Shown piece after piece: positions 45,123 through 53,744 of a stretch of DNA of 64,000 bases. The translations under genes and the position numbers were made by a program. This DNA is from Acidobacteriota bacterium. Lineage in GTDB: Bacteria > Acidobacteriota > Blastocatellia > Pyrinomonadales > Pyrinomonadaceae. The stretch is taken from the NCBI GenBank assembly GCA_019639135.1, contig JAHBSL010000021.1, positions 1 to 64,000 on the forward strand. The letters run 5' to 3'. Under the pieces are notes generated by a model that was not told where the DNA came from, searched no databases, and saw only the letters and a program-made list of their open reading frames with translations. The stretch's first letter is position 1. The number at the start of each line of letters is the position of its first letter.

Positions 45123-46112
45123 ATGATGGTAAATTCTTTTTGGAAAGCTAGAAAAGTGTTGGTTACCGGCGGGACCGGTTTCGTCGGAGCTAATCTCGTA
45201 ATAACGCTGATCGCAAACGGAGCATCCGTTATCTGTCTCCGCCGCGATCATATCACCCCGAGTTCGCTCGATGCGCTTGGCATAGCCGGAAGCGTTTCGT
45301 ATGTCAACGGCCCTGTTGAGGACCACGACCTTATCGAGCGGGTCCTGAACGAGAACGATGTCGATACGGTCTTTCACCTTGCCGCTCAGGCAATAGTCGG
45401 CTCGGCAAACCGTTCACCGCTCTCGACCTTTGAGACGAACATTCGCGGAACGTATATGCTCCTTGAGGCGTGTCGTCGTTCCCCGCTCGTCCGCCGCATC
45501 GTGGTTGCCTCAAGCGATAAGGCGTACGGCGAACAGACCCAGCTTCCCTACACGGAAGATCTCAACTTGAACGCTCGCTATCCTTATGACGTTTCGAAGG
45601 CCTGTACGGATATGATCTCGGCCTCATTTGCGGCGACCTACGGTCTTCCAGTCGCGGTTTCACGTTCCGCAAATATCTATGGCCCGGGCGATTTGAACCT
45701 TTCGCGGATCATACCCGGAACAATAATATCAGTCCTTAAGGGCGAAGACCCGATAGTCCGTAGTGATGGCTCTCCAGTGCGCGAATTCATCTACGTTGAC
45801 GATGTTGTCAGCGGTTATCTGGCACTGGCCGAGAATATCGATGTCGCCAGCGGCCATGCATTCAATTTCGGGACGAATGCTCCTGTGCGGATAATCGATC
45901 TGGTCAACAAGATCATTGAGGCATGTGGCGCCGCTGACGTGATAAAGCCCAACGTTCTCCTTCAGGAGAAGATCAAGAACGAGATCGACGCACAGTATCT
46001 TTCAGGTGAGAAAATGAAGTCGGTAACGGGTTGGGTCCCGTCGATCCCGCTCGCTGAAGGATTGGCTCGTACAGTAGATTGGTATCGTGATAACATTAAC
46101 CTGTGGAAATAA
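45123..46112 (+). CDS. rfbG: NAD-dependent sugar dehydratase, CDP-glucose 4,6-dehydratase-like
   Basis: About 330 residues; ATG 45123 or 45126 gives the family start NSFWKARKVLVTGG. The Rossmann glycine motif is GGTGFVG. The catalytic block is ASSDKAYGEQ...YPYDVSKACTD with Tyr-x3-Lys, as in RfbG and GDP-mannose dehydratases. Next to the cytidylyltransferase it should give CDP-4-keto-6-deoxyglucose, the branch point to 3,6-dideoxy sugars; rfbH and later genes are not here. Confidence 0.85.
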   Translation: MMVNSFWKARKVLVTGGTGFVGANLVITLIANGASVICLRRDHITPSSLDALGIAGSVSYVNGPVEDHDLIERVLNENDVDTVFHLAAQAIVGSANRSPLSTFETNIRGTYMLLEACRRSPLVRRIVVASSDKAYGEQTQLPYTEDLNLNARYPYDVSKACTDMISASFAATYGLPVAVSRSANIYGPGDLNLSRIIPGTIISVLKGEDPIVRSDGSPVREFIYVDDVVSGYLALAENIDVASGHAFNFGTNAPVRIIDLVNKIIEACGAADVIKPNVLLQEKIKNEIDAQYLSGEKMKSVTGWVPSIPLAEGLARTVDWYRDNINLWK

Positions 46113-46192
46113 TCCACGCTTTGCCCGGCAGGAAGCGAACCAACGGGCCATCCCGGGCATCCTAAATCTTTAGTATCTCAGCGAGATAATTT

Positions 46193-46822
46193 ATGCGATA
46201 TTTTTGCGGATTCTTGATCTTGGTGGCCATCGCAGTTTCTGCCGTTTCGGCCTCGGCTCAGAAGGGTGTGGATTCGCAGACGCAAACCATCAAAGAGGAC
46301 GCGAACAAAGCCACGAGTCGGACTGCAGATGCTTCACGCTCATTTGATTGGGGTAAGGGCAAAACCCGTGTCCGTGAGCGTCTGCCGAATCCGTATCAGT
46401 TGAACTCACGGCGAGATGTCTTGCTTCAGACGATCAAAGATGTTCTGGCTGAGAACAGGCTCGTTATGGACGAGGCTTCCTCGAGGCTTTCTGAAGGCAT
46501 TATAGTCACGCAGCCGTTCGTTTTTGGCCGCGGACCGGTCATTGCTTCCTCGGAGCTCAAACGTTACGGCATCATCGAGTTTGCCGACACAGCTTGGTCC
46601 CGAGGCCAGTATTCGCTGACGATAGAAGTACAGTCTATCGACGGGATCAAGAACAACGTTTCCGTTAATGCCAGAGTTGAAGGCCGTTCGGGCCGCGGGC
46701 TGACGACGGAATGGGTTACGGTTCCGAGTTCCGGGGTTGCTGAAGAAGAATTCTTGACCAAGCTTGTCGAGCGGGTAACCGGTGTGGTAATGGACCCCTC
46801 GCAGAAGGTTGAGCAGCCATAA
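46193..46822 (+). CDS. Exported protein of unknown function
   Basis: 209 residues with a signal peptide (cut near ASAQ, about residue 23). After a polar Thr/Asp-rich linker, a domain from about 65 on (RDVLLQTIKDVLAENRLVMDEASSRLSEGIIVTQPFVF ... YSLTIEVQSIDG) has the alternating pattern of small periplasmic alpha-beta lipoprotein folds such as BamC-like domains. I do not recognise the family. It is followed 8 bp later by another exported protein and then the VWFA protein, so the three may act together at the envelope. Confidence 0.65.
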   Translation: MRYFCGFLILVAIAVSAVSASAQKGVDSQTQTIKEDANKATSRTADASRSFDWGKGKTRVRERLPNPYQLNSRRDVLLQTIKDVLAENRLVMDEASSRLSEGIIVTQPFVFGRGPVIASSELKRYGIIEFADTAWSRGQYSLTIEVQSIDGIKNNVSVNARVEGRSGRGLTTEWVTVPSSGVAEEEFLTKLVERVTGVVMDPSQKVEQP

Positions 46823-46830
46823 AAACTGAA

Positions 46831-47367
46831 ATGCGTTTCTTCTCTCTTTTGATCTTCTTTCTTTTTCTCGTTTCTGCGGTTGGAGTTCAGGCTCAATCCG
46901 CAGAGAATGACGGGATGTTCCCGAATGATGTCGACCGCGTCCGAACGCGGCCTTCGACCTCGATCCGCGAAATGATCGAAAAGCAGCGGGCAGCTAAGCG
47001 GAAAAAGGAACATGAAGAAATGCTGAAGCGAGGCGAAGAGGCCCTGGAACTGGTCGATCAGCTTAATAGCTCGCTTGAAACTGCTGGAGGTTTTACAAAC
47101 GACGATCGCGAGAAACTCGACCGGCTCGAAAAGATTGCCTCCCGCATAAGGAAAGATCTAGGCGGCGGTTCAGATGGGACCGATCGATTTGATGCAGAAG
47201 AAAAGCCTCCTGCAGACGTCAGGCAGGGATTCAACGCACTTAAGGAATCGACCGAGAAGTTGGTCAAGGAATTGAACCGAACGACACGTTACACCATATC
47301 CGCGGCAGCTATACAGACCTCGAATGCAGTGATCAAATTTGCACGGTTCCTTAGAATTGCTCCTTAA
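46831..47367 (+). CDS. Exported coiled-coil protein of unknown function
   Basis: 178 residues with a signal peptide (FSLLIFFLFLVSAVGVQAQ, about 1-22). The mature protein is almost wholly helical and charged: EMIEKQRAAKRKKEHEEMLKRGEEALELVDQL, then DREKLDRLEKIASRIRKDLGGG and a last helix. No known domain is recognised. It is a middle member of a three-gene exported set with the VWFA protein, 10 bp downstream. Confidence 0.65.
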   Translation: MRFFSLLIFFLFLVSAVGVQAQSAENDGMFPNDVDRVRTRPSTSIREMIEKQRAAKRKKEHEEMLKRGEEALELVDQLNSSLETAGGFTNDDREKLDRLEKIASRIRKDLGGGSDGTDRFDAEEKPPADVRQGFNALKESTEKLVKELNRTTRYTISAAAIQTSNAVIKFARFLRIAP

Positions 47368-47377
47368 TCGCGTTACG

Positions 47378-48280
47378 ATGAAATCGAATCTTTTTCATCT
47401 AATGTTTCTGTCCTTCATGGTCGCGTTGCTGCTTGCGTTAGGAGCGAAAGGACAGGAGGAAGATGCACCGCTTACGATCGATTCAAATCTTGTAGTTCTG
47501 AATGTTTCTGTCCGTGATGGCCGCGGCCTTCACGTCTCGGGTCTAAGGCAAAGCGCATTTTCCGTTCTCGAGGACGGTGTCACCCAGCCGGTCTCTTTTT
47601 TTGCTGCGGAGGAAACTCCCTTTGCTGCCGTTATTTTGCTTGACAGCAGTGGAAGCATGGGGTCGAACATCAGCCTTGCCCGTTCGGCCGCGATACGATT
47701 TCTGGACGGTCTGCGGCCCGAGGACAATGTTGCTATTTATCGCTTCGATTCGCGTGTTCATATGGTGCAGGACTTCTCGAACAGCCGGGATGTAAATGAA
47801 CGCATTTTCGAGGTTAAGGCCGATGGGATGACAGTTCTTTACGACGCCATCTTTAAGGCCGCCGAAGAACTTAGCAAGCGGCCGGAAAAACGCCGCGCCA
47901 TAATTGTCCTTTCTGACGGTGCCGACACTCAAAGCGGCCGTTCCGCAACGAGGGCACTAAAAGCGGCCTCAGCGGCTAACGCCGTTATCTACTCAGTTGA
48001 TATGACCCCGAGCAGTTCTACATCGTCAGGACGACAGGCGTCCCGAGCCGTGTTGAAAGATTTTGCCGAAAAAACAGGCGGAACCTTCGTAGAAAAACCA
48101 GGCGGGGCTGACCTTCGCACCGCGTTCGAGGCCATAGTGAAGGAACTCGGCGTTCAGTACACGCTTGGGTACGAACCGCTCAATGAAAAAAAGGACGGAA
48201 AGTGGCGTTCGATAGAATTGCGGATCGCAAGGCCAAACCTTACGATCCGCACGCGTGACGGCTATTATGCCGTGAAATAG
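47378..48280 (+). CDS. Secreted VWFA-domain protein of the acidobacterial type
   Basis: 300 residues from ATG 47378, with a signal peptide (cut near GAKGQ). A beta-sandwich start (LVVLNVSVRDGRGLHVSGLRQSAFSVLEDGV) is followed by a von Willebrand A domain whose metal site reads LLDSSGSMGSN (DxSxS), with later IVLSDGADT. The ending VQYTLGYEPLN...WRSIELRIARPNLTIRTRDGYYA is the hallmark of the VWFA-related family that is expanded in Acidobacteriota. It probably binds proteins at the cell surface; the partner is unknown. Confidence 0.88.
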   Translation: MKSNLFHLMFLSFMVALLLALGAKGQEEDAPLTIDSNLVVLNVSVRDGRGLHVSGLRQSAFSVLEDGVTQPVSFFAAEETPFAAVILLDSSGSMGSNISLARSAAIRFLDGLRPEDNVAIYRFDSRVHMVQDFSNSRDVNERIFEVKADGMTVLYDAIFKAAEELSKRPEKRRAIIVLSDGADTQSGRSATRALKAASAANAVIYSVDMTPSSSTSSGRQASRAVLKDFAEKTGGTFVEKPGGADLRTAFEAIVKELGVQYTLGYEPLNEKKDGKWRSIELRIARPNLTIRTRDGYYAVK

Positions 48281-48283
48281 GGT

Positions 48284-48493
48284 CTATTCGTCGTCTGCAA
48301 GGACAAATGTAAGGATCATCGCGACGCGATATTCGGCTACCTTCCCGTCAACAATACTCACCTTTTGCTCCTTTACCCATGCACTGCGTAAATGATCGAT
48401 GGTGCGAGCGGCCCGCTCTACCCCCTGCTTGACAGCATCATCGAAACTGACGGTCGAAGTGGCTATTATTTCGATATTTTTTGCTACTGACAT
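48284..48493 (-). CDS. Dodecin
   Basis: 69 residues from MSVAKNIEIIA (48493), set by GGAGGG five bases upstream. The pattern FDDAVKQGVERAARTIDHLRSAWVKEQKVSIVDGKVAEYRVAMILTFVL is the complete dodecin fold, a dodecameric store of flavin (or CoA/flavin) in the cytoplasm, with the flavin-stacking Trp in SAWV. Last gene of the long minus-strand run; converges on the VWFA gene. Confidence 0.92.
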   Translation of the reverse strand: MSVAKNIEIIATSTVSFDDAVKQGVERAARTIDHLRSAWVKEQKVSIVDGKVAEYRVAMILTFVLADDE

Positions 48494-48505
48494 ACACCCT
48501 CCCAT

Positions 48506-49627
48506 TTAAGTTGATTGTAGCGAAGTGAGGTTACGCGAACGGTCAGCGTGCCGTTCGATAGCGAGAGAGATCAACTGATCGATAACCTCGGTGAATGAAA
48601 CTCCGCTGCCGGCCCACATCTTCGGGTAGCCCGAAGCATCGGTCAGGCCCGGCATCGTGTTGATCTCGTTTATCAAGAGCATACCGTTGTCGGTGCGGAG
48701 AAAAAAATCGACTCTGGCAAGGCCTGAGCCATCTATCGCTTTGAATGCCGTAAGCGACATATCTCTGATCTTTGTTTCGAGTTCGGCAGAGACAGGTGCC
48801 GGAACAACGAATTCATTGTTCCCGGTGCCTGCATATTTCTCCGTGTAGTCGAGAAATGCCTTGCTTTTGTCTCGAATGACGTATTCTCCCGGCCGGCTGG
48901 CTTCGGGATAATCGTTGCCAAGCACGCCGCACTCGATCTCTCGCATCTTAAGAGCTTCCTCGACTATCACCTTGCGGTCGTATCTGGAGGCGAGTTCGAT
49001 CGCGGCCTGAAGTTCTTCGGGGACCTTCGCCCGCGAAACACCGACCGAAGAACCCAGGTTGGCAGGTTTAACAAAAGCCGGAAAGCCGATCTCACTTACA
49101 ATTCGGCCGATGACCGCTTCCGGATCAGCCTCGAAGTCCCGCCTCAGAAGCCAGGCGTACTTGCACTGCGGCAGCCCGGCTTTCTGAAACAACGATTTCA
49201 TTACCACCTTATCCATCCCACAGGAGGAAGCAAGAACACCGCAGCCGACGTAGGGAAGCCCGGCCATTTCCAGCAGTCCCTGAATCGTGCCATCCTCGCC
49301 AAAGGTTCCATGGAGCACCGGAAACACAACGTCTATCCCGACACTTTCCGATTCCGGCCGTAATGATGTTAGGCCGTTGTAAGAAGTGTCCCCTATTAGA
49401 GCGAACTCTCCCTCCAAAGCTTCAGTTGAGAAAACATCCCGGATCTTCTCCGGCAGCCGGACAATAGACGCCTTCGGGCTGAGCCACGCGCCGTCGTGTG
49501 TGATCGCAACCGGCACGGGCTCGTATTTGTCTTTATCGATGTACTCTATGACAGCCGCTGCGGAACGCACCGAGATCTCGTGTTCACCGGAACGGCCGCC
49601 AAAGATCACTCCAACGCGGGTACGCAT
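48506..49627 (-). CDS. ddl: D-alanine--D-alanine ligase
   Basis: 373 residues from MRTRVGVIFGGRSGEHEISV, the family start. The ATP-grasp fold has VFPVLHGTFGEDGTIQGLLE, FVKPANLGSSVGVSRAK, IGV-type EIECGVLGN and the C-terminal LLINEINTMPGLT metal site. It joins two D-Ala for peptidoglycan. The insert before the omega loop (DKSKAFLDYTEKY) has the Tyr-Lys-type residues of D-Ala:D-Ala ligases, not the VanA lactate type. Confidence 0.95.
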   Translation of the reverse strand: MRTRVGVIFGGRSGEHEISVRSAAAVIEYIDKDKYEPVPVAITHDGAWLSPKASIVRLPEKIRDVFSTEALEGEFALIGDTSYNGLTSLRPESESVGIDVVFPVLHGTFGEDGTIQGLLEMAGLPYVGCGVLASSCGMDKVVMKSLFQKAGLPQCKYAWLLRRDFEADPEAVIGRIVSEIGFPAFVKPANLGSSVGVSRAKVPEELQAAIELASRYDRKVIVEEALKMREIECGVLGNDYPEASRPGEYVIRDKSKAFLDYTEKYAGTGNNEFVVPAPVSAELETKIRDMSLTAFKAIDGSGLARVDFFLRTDNGMLLINEINTMPGLTDASGYPKMWAGSGVSFTEVIDQLISLAIERHADRSRNLTSLQST

Positions 49628-49640
49628 AATGTTTTGCAGA

Positions 49641-50564
49641 TCAAAGGATCGTCTTTCCGAAGGCGGAAAGGATAAGCTCACAGGCAAGCTCTACGGTCAG
49701 ATTGCTCTGGTCGAGAAGCGGATTTACCTCCACGATCTCGAACGAACGCATTTTACCCGATTCGGCAATCAGTTCAAGCGCAAGATGCGCTTCGCGGTAG
49801 GTCGTGCCGCCACGGACGAGCGTACCGGAACCCGGTGCGAAACGCGGGTCGATCATATCGACATCGAAAGTGACGGCAAAGCCACCGGAAGCGGCACCAG
49901 CAATACGAATAGCGTCCTCGACACAGGCCAGCATCCCTCGCTTGTCGATATCACTCATTGTAAAAAAGCGGTCGCGAAGTCCTAATTTCTCGATCATGGC
50001 CTTCTCGCCCGGGTCAATATCACGTGCTCCAATATGGGCGAAGAAGCGTGGATCGAGCTTTGATCCGTTCGACGCTACATTCACAAGCTCCGTGGCACCG
50101 TAACCGAGTATTGCAGCGAGTGGCATTCCGTGGATATTGCCCGAGGCACTGGTTTCAGGGGTGTTGATATCTGCGTGGGCATCGAACCAAATAAGGCCAA
50201 TTTCCTCGCCCTTCTCCTTGAAATGTGTGGCAATGCCCGAAAAACTTCCGATAGCGATACTATGATCGCCGCCCAGCACAACGGGCGTCGCCCCACTGTT
50301 CAGTGATTCGATCAGAACCGCCGCAATATTCGCAGAGGACAGTGACACCTCTGTAAGGTGTCGGACCCCACCACTGGTTTTGTAACCGTCCGAGGGCTGC
50401 ACGATAGGAACATTGCCGCGATCAGTTACGACATAACCAAGCTGCTCAAGGTGATGAGTCACCTTACTCCCGCGGATCTTGCTGTGGCGAATGGCCTCGA
50501 CGCCAAGTTCGCTCCCGGACTTTCCGGCACCGAAGCCGAGAGGCACGCCAATGATGTCGATCAT
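49641..50564 (-). CDS. rocF: Arginase
   Basis: Hydrolyses arginine to ornithine and urea with a two-manganese centre. Metal motifs are GGDHSIAIG, WFDAHADIN, IHGMPLA and VTFDVDMIDPRFAPGSG, with EVNPLLD near the end. About 307 residues from ATG 50564; a GTG seven codons earlier (50585) is also possible, as neither has a clear Shine-Dalgarno. Agmatinase or formiminoglutamase, of the same superfamily, is less likely given the long arginase-type C-terminus. Confidence 0.88.
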   Translation of the reverse strand: MIDIIGVPLGFGAGKSGSELGVEAIRHSKIRGSKVTHHLEQLGYVVTDRGNVPIVQPSDGYKTSGGVRHLTEVSLSSANIAAVLIESLNSGATPVVLGGDHSIAIGSFSGIATHFKEKGEEIGLIWFDAHADINTPETSASGNIHGMPLAAILGYGATELVNVASNGSKLDPRFFAHIGARDIDPGEKAMIEKLGLRDRFFTMSDIDKRGMLACVEDAIRIAGAASGGFAVTFDVDMIDPRFAPGSGTLVRGGTTYREAHLALELIAESGKMRSFEIVEVNPLLDQSNLTVELACELILSAFGKTIL

Positions 50565-50597
50565 TTTGTTATTGCTTATCTGCACAGATTGTTTCTA

Positions 50598-50870
50598 TCA
50601 AAGCTCCCCGAAGCCGCTTTTGAAAAGCTCCTCGACCGCGTTAAGTGCTTTCTCCTCGTCCGGGCCTTCCGCCTGTAGGTGAAGCACAGTGCCGATCGAT
50701 GCGGCAAGCGTCAGCAAATTCAGTATCGATTTTGCGTCGGCAAAAATATCTTTGTCGGGTCGAATTATTCTTATTGTCGATTCAAATTGACCGGCCAAAC
50801 GTACCAACTGTGCCGCCGCCCGGGCATGGAGACCGAGGTTATTCACGACCGTTACGCGCGATTCAACCAT
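50598..50870 (-). CDS. ptsH: Phosphocarrier protein HPr
   Basis: 90 residues. H15 in LGLHARAAA is the site phosphorylated by enzyme I; S48 in ADAKSILNLL is the regulatory serine phosphorylated by HPr kinase, whose gene lies in the same operon. It overlaps the EIIA gene by 8 bp. With no EIIB/EIIC nearby, it likely serves regulation rather than sugar uptake. Confidence 0.95.
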   Translation of the reverse strand: MVESRVTVVNNLGLHARAAAQLVRLAGQFESTIRIIRPDKDIFADAKSILNLLTLAASIGTVLHLQAEGPDEEKALNAVEELFKSGFGEL

Positions 50871-51285
50871 TTTCTGCCGAACGCGAATCGAGTAGAGCCG
50901 CCGTTCGATAAATCGCTCCTTTTCCAGTTTCTTCGATGATCTTTGAGGCCTCGCTCAAAGTACCGTCCCCGGTATAAGCGGCAAGCTTGACCACCATCGG
51001 AAGGTTAACTCCGGTAACGATCTCGACAGCACCGTCCTTGAGGAACATCGCTGCGATGTTCGTCGGCGTACCACCAAACATATCAGTTAGAATGATAACT
51101 CCGCGGTCAGAGGAAACCTGTTCGATGGCCCGCTCGATCTCCTTCTTAGCCAACTCCACGTCGTCGTGCCAGCCAATCGAAACAGCGGTCAAATGGCTCG
51201 TTTCGCCGACAATGGTCTCTGCGGCCGCGAGAAGCTCGTTTGCTACTTGTCCATGCGATATTATGACGCCAGCGATCTTTCCCAT
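50863..51285 (-). CDS. PTS EIIA, mannose (ManX/PtsN-like Man) family
   Basis: 140 residues with the EIIA-Man fold: KIAGVIISHGQ (phosphorylated H11), VIILTDMFGGTPTNIAAMF and VTGVNLPMVVKLA. In this genomic setting (with HPr, HPr kinase, RapZ and RpoN) such single EIIA proteins usually act as phosphorylation-state sensors. No transport partners are encoded in the window. Gene order is conserved among proteobacteria and relatives. Confidence 0.92.
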   Translation of the reverse strand: MGKIAGVIISHGQVANELLAAAETIVGETSHLTAVSIGWHDDVELAKKEIERAIEQVSSDRGVIILTDMFGGTPTNIAAMFLKDGAVEIVTGVNLPMVVKLAAYTGDGTLSEASKIIEETGKGAIYRTAALLDSRSAENG

Positions 51286-51290
51286 AACTG

Positions 51291-52187
51291 CTATTTTTGC
51301 ATATCCCGGTGCGAGACCGAAGTTTTGAATCCTGCCTTTGCAATGATCCGGTACAGCTCATTGGCGACCATCACCGACCGATGCTTCCCGCCGGTGCAAC
51401 CTATCGCTATGGTCAGATATGCTTTTCCTTCACTTCGGTATTGCGGCAAAAGGTAAAGCAAAAGATCTGAAAAGCGGGCGATAGTCTCTTTTACCTCGGC
51501 CTGCTCGCGAAGGAACTTTACTACAGCCCGGTCAGCTCCGGTCTTTTCGCGAAGCTCAGCAACGAAATAAGGATTCTGTAAATGACGAACGTCGAACTGA
51601 AGATCGACATCGCGAGGCGTTCCGTACTTATGGCCAAAGCTCATTATTTGAACGAGCAATTCCGGCGCGACCCCGGCATCTCCGAACCGCCGCAAAATCT
51701 CTTTCCGCAGCGTATGAACAGAATGTTCGGAGGTGTCGATTATCAGATCGGCCTTTTCGCGAACAGCAGCCATCGCTTTACGCTCGGCCCGGATAGCATC
51801 GCGTAGCCCTTTACCGCGTTCGGCCGGATGTGGTCGGCGTGTCTCCGAAAAACGACGCATCAGAACCTCTTCTGACGCTTCGAGGAAGATCACGGTCGGT
51901 TCAAGCAGCTTCTTCTTGACCTTATTGATCTCTTTGGCAAAGTCGGCAAGGAAATGACGTTCTCGGATATCGATGACAAGTGCCGCTTTCGGAATCGGGA
52001 CAATACCTTCTTCGTTAGGCGACATAAGCCTTACGAATGGTGAGATCATCGTGACTGGCAGGTTGTCGATACAGAAGAAGCCGAGGTCCTCGAAGGCATT
52101 CATCGCCGAGCTCATCCCCGAGCCGCTCAGGCCGGTTATGATCGCTAACGATCCATTCTCCCTCAAATGTTCTTTCGATCTCGCCAC
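51291..52187 (-). CDS. rapZ: RapZ-family nucleotide-binding adaptor
   Basis: 298 residues. The N-terminal P-loop domain reads GLSGSGMSS (19-27) where the family has GxSGxGKS, so the Walker A lysine is a methionine (M25). The downstream FEDLGFFCIDNLP, VIFLEASEEVLMRRFSETRRPHP and the C-terminal LQFDVRHLQNPYFV...YLTIAIGCTGGKHRSV blocks are all intact. RapZ guides RNase E to small RNAs in enterobacteria and senses UDP-GlcNAc-linked signals; its role in this phylum is not known. Confidence 0.93.
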   Translation of the reverse strand: MARSKEHLRENGSLAIITGLSGSGMSSAMNAFEDLGFFCIDNLPVTMISPFVRLMSPNEEGIVPIPKAALVIDIRERHFLADFAKEINKVKKKLLEPTVIFLEASEEVLMRRFSETRRPHPAERGKGLRDAIRAERKAMAAVREKADLIIDTSEHSVHTLRKEILRRFGDAGVAPELLVQIMSFGHKYGTPRDVDLQFDVRHLQNPYFVAELREKTGADRAVVKFLREQAEVKETIARFSDLLLYLLPQYRSEGKAYLTIAIGCTGGKHRSVMVANELYRIIAKAGFKTSVSHRDMQK

Positions 52188-52198
52188 GATACTTAGTT

Positions 52199-53170
52199 TT
52201 AGGCAAGCTGCTCCCCGTCTCTCGCCACTGCCCTTGTGTGCCTCTCTATAACCTCTTTGGCAGCATCCGAACCCTCACAACGAAGCATAAAAACTTTCAC
52301 CGCCGTTTCTACCAGCGACGCAAGATTCCGCCCCGGTCGGACCGGCAATGAGAATTTTGGAAGATTGCTGCCGCATATCTCTTCCCTTTCCATCTCGAGC
52401 CCGAGCCGGTCGCCTTCGATATGGTCGTCTGCCCGCCGAAACTCGATGCAAACCGAAAGCTCTTTTGAACTCCTTACGGAGGCAACGCCGAAAAGTTCGC
52501 GGACATTGATGATACCTAGCCCGCGAATCTCAAGAAACCCTGCAGTGATCTCGTCCGAAGAGCCGACGAGCGTCCCGCCAAGGCTCTTGATCCGTACCGA
52601 GTCGTCCGAGACAAGCCGATGCCCGCGTGCCACCAGATCTAGCGCACATTCGGATTTGCCGACTCCCGATTCGCCGCGGATCAAAACTCCGAGGCCATGC
52701 ATTTCAACAAGCACGCCATGAATAGTTGTCTCCGGAGCAAGCCGATCCTGCAAAAACGAAGTAATAAGTACGATTGCTCTTGAACTAACTGCATTGCTTC
52801 TTAGCAAGGGTATAGCATTTTGTTTGGCGAAAGTTCTCAGCTCAACGAGCGGCTCAAGACCTTTCGTGATTAGAAGGCATGCGATCTTTTCTGCGGGGAG
52901 CGATGCAACCGATTCCGCTCGCTTCTCCGATGAAAAACCCTCGAGGAATGCGGTCTCGCTCTTACCGATCATTTGGAGCCGCCCGTAGTGAATGTAGCTC
53001 GAGTATCCGGCCAGACCGAGGCCGAGCTTTTGGATACGTTCCGAACTAAGTTCGTGCCTCTCTAACCCTTCCGCCCCAGCAACAAGCTCGAGCCGAAGCT
53101 CCTCCGGAGCTGTCCTGAAGAATTCTGCGATCGTAATAGACCGCGGATTCGCAATGCTCTCACTAAGCAT
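52199..53170 (-). CDS. hprK: HPr kinase/phosphorylase
   Basis: 323 residues. The C-terminal kinase domain has Walker A GESGVGKS (166-173), SDDSVRI and the signature LEIRGLGIINVRELFG. It phosphorylates HPr at Ser48 and reverses this, linking carbon/energy state to regulation. It lies 3 bp after hpf and 11 bp before rapZ. Confidence 0.95.
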   Translation of the reverse strand: MLSESIANPRSITIAEFFRTAPEELRLELVAGAEGLERHELSSERIQKLGLGLAGYSSYIHYGRLQMIGKSETAFLEGFSSEKRAESVASLPAEKIACLLITKGLEPLVELRTFAKQNAIPLLRSNAVSSRAIVLITSFLQDRLAPETTIHGVLVEMHGLGVLIRGESGVGKSECALDLVARGHRLVSDDSVRIKSLGGTLVGSSDEITAGFLEIRGLGIINVRELFGVASVRSSKELSVCIEFRRADDHIEGDRLGLEMEREEICGSNLPKFSLPVRPGRNLASLVETAVKVFMLRCEGSDAAKEVIERHTRAVARDGEQLA

Positions 53171-53173
53171 GGT

Positions 53174-53704
53174 CTATGGCTCGATCAGCCCAAAGTTCCC
53201 ATCCTTTCTTGAATAGACGACGGAGATACGCTCATTCTCGGAGTTACGGAACACGATGAAGTCGTTATTCGATTCCGCCACAAGCAAAGCCGCCTCTTCA
53301 GGCGACATCGGCTTTACAGCATAGCGGCGCGACCGAACGATCCGCGGTGCTCCAGGCACAGGCCGCACTTCGACGGCTTTGTTAGCAAGCACTCCGGCCT
53401 TCTTGGCCTTATGGGATTTATCAATGACCTTGTTCTTTAACCTAAGGGCCTGCTTCTCGATCTTGTCTATCGACTGCGAGAGCGACTTGTACATATCGGA
53501 GTTTACCGTGGTGGCAGTCAATATGTCATTGCGCCATTTTACGATGATCTCCGAACGATGCCTTCCGCGTTCGACCTCAATGATCACCTGAGCCTTTGCC
53601 GGCTTGCCCTGAAAGAGGTGGTCGATACGCTTAAAATGTTCCTGTACGTGCTGTTTGAGGGCGGGAGTGACCTCAATGTGTCTTCCTGTGTATTCAAATT
53701 TCAT
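53174..53704 (-). CDS. hpf: Ribosome hibernation-promoting factor, long form
   Basis: 176 residues. The N-terminal S30AE domain (FEYTGRHIEVTPALKQHVQEHFKRIDHLF) binds the 30S subunit; the C-terminal domain (ALLVAESNNDFIVFRNSENERISVVYSRKDGNFGLIEP) is the dimerisation part that pairs 70S ribosomes into 100S particles. It follows rpoN by 40 bp, as in many genomes. Confidence 0.95.
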   Translation of the reverse strand: MKFEYTGRHIEVTPALKQHVQEHFKRIDHLFQGKPAKAQVIIEVERGRHRSEIIVKWRNDILTATTVNSDMYKSLSQSIDKIEKQALRLKNKVIDKSHKAKKAGVLANKAVEVRPVPGAPRIVRSRRYAVKPMSPEEAALLVAESNNDFIVFRNSENERISVVYSRKDGNFGLIEP

Positions 53705-53744
53705 GGTTCTGGAACCTACCTCAAAAAAGAGAAATAAGTGAAAC

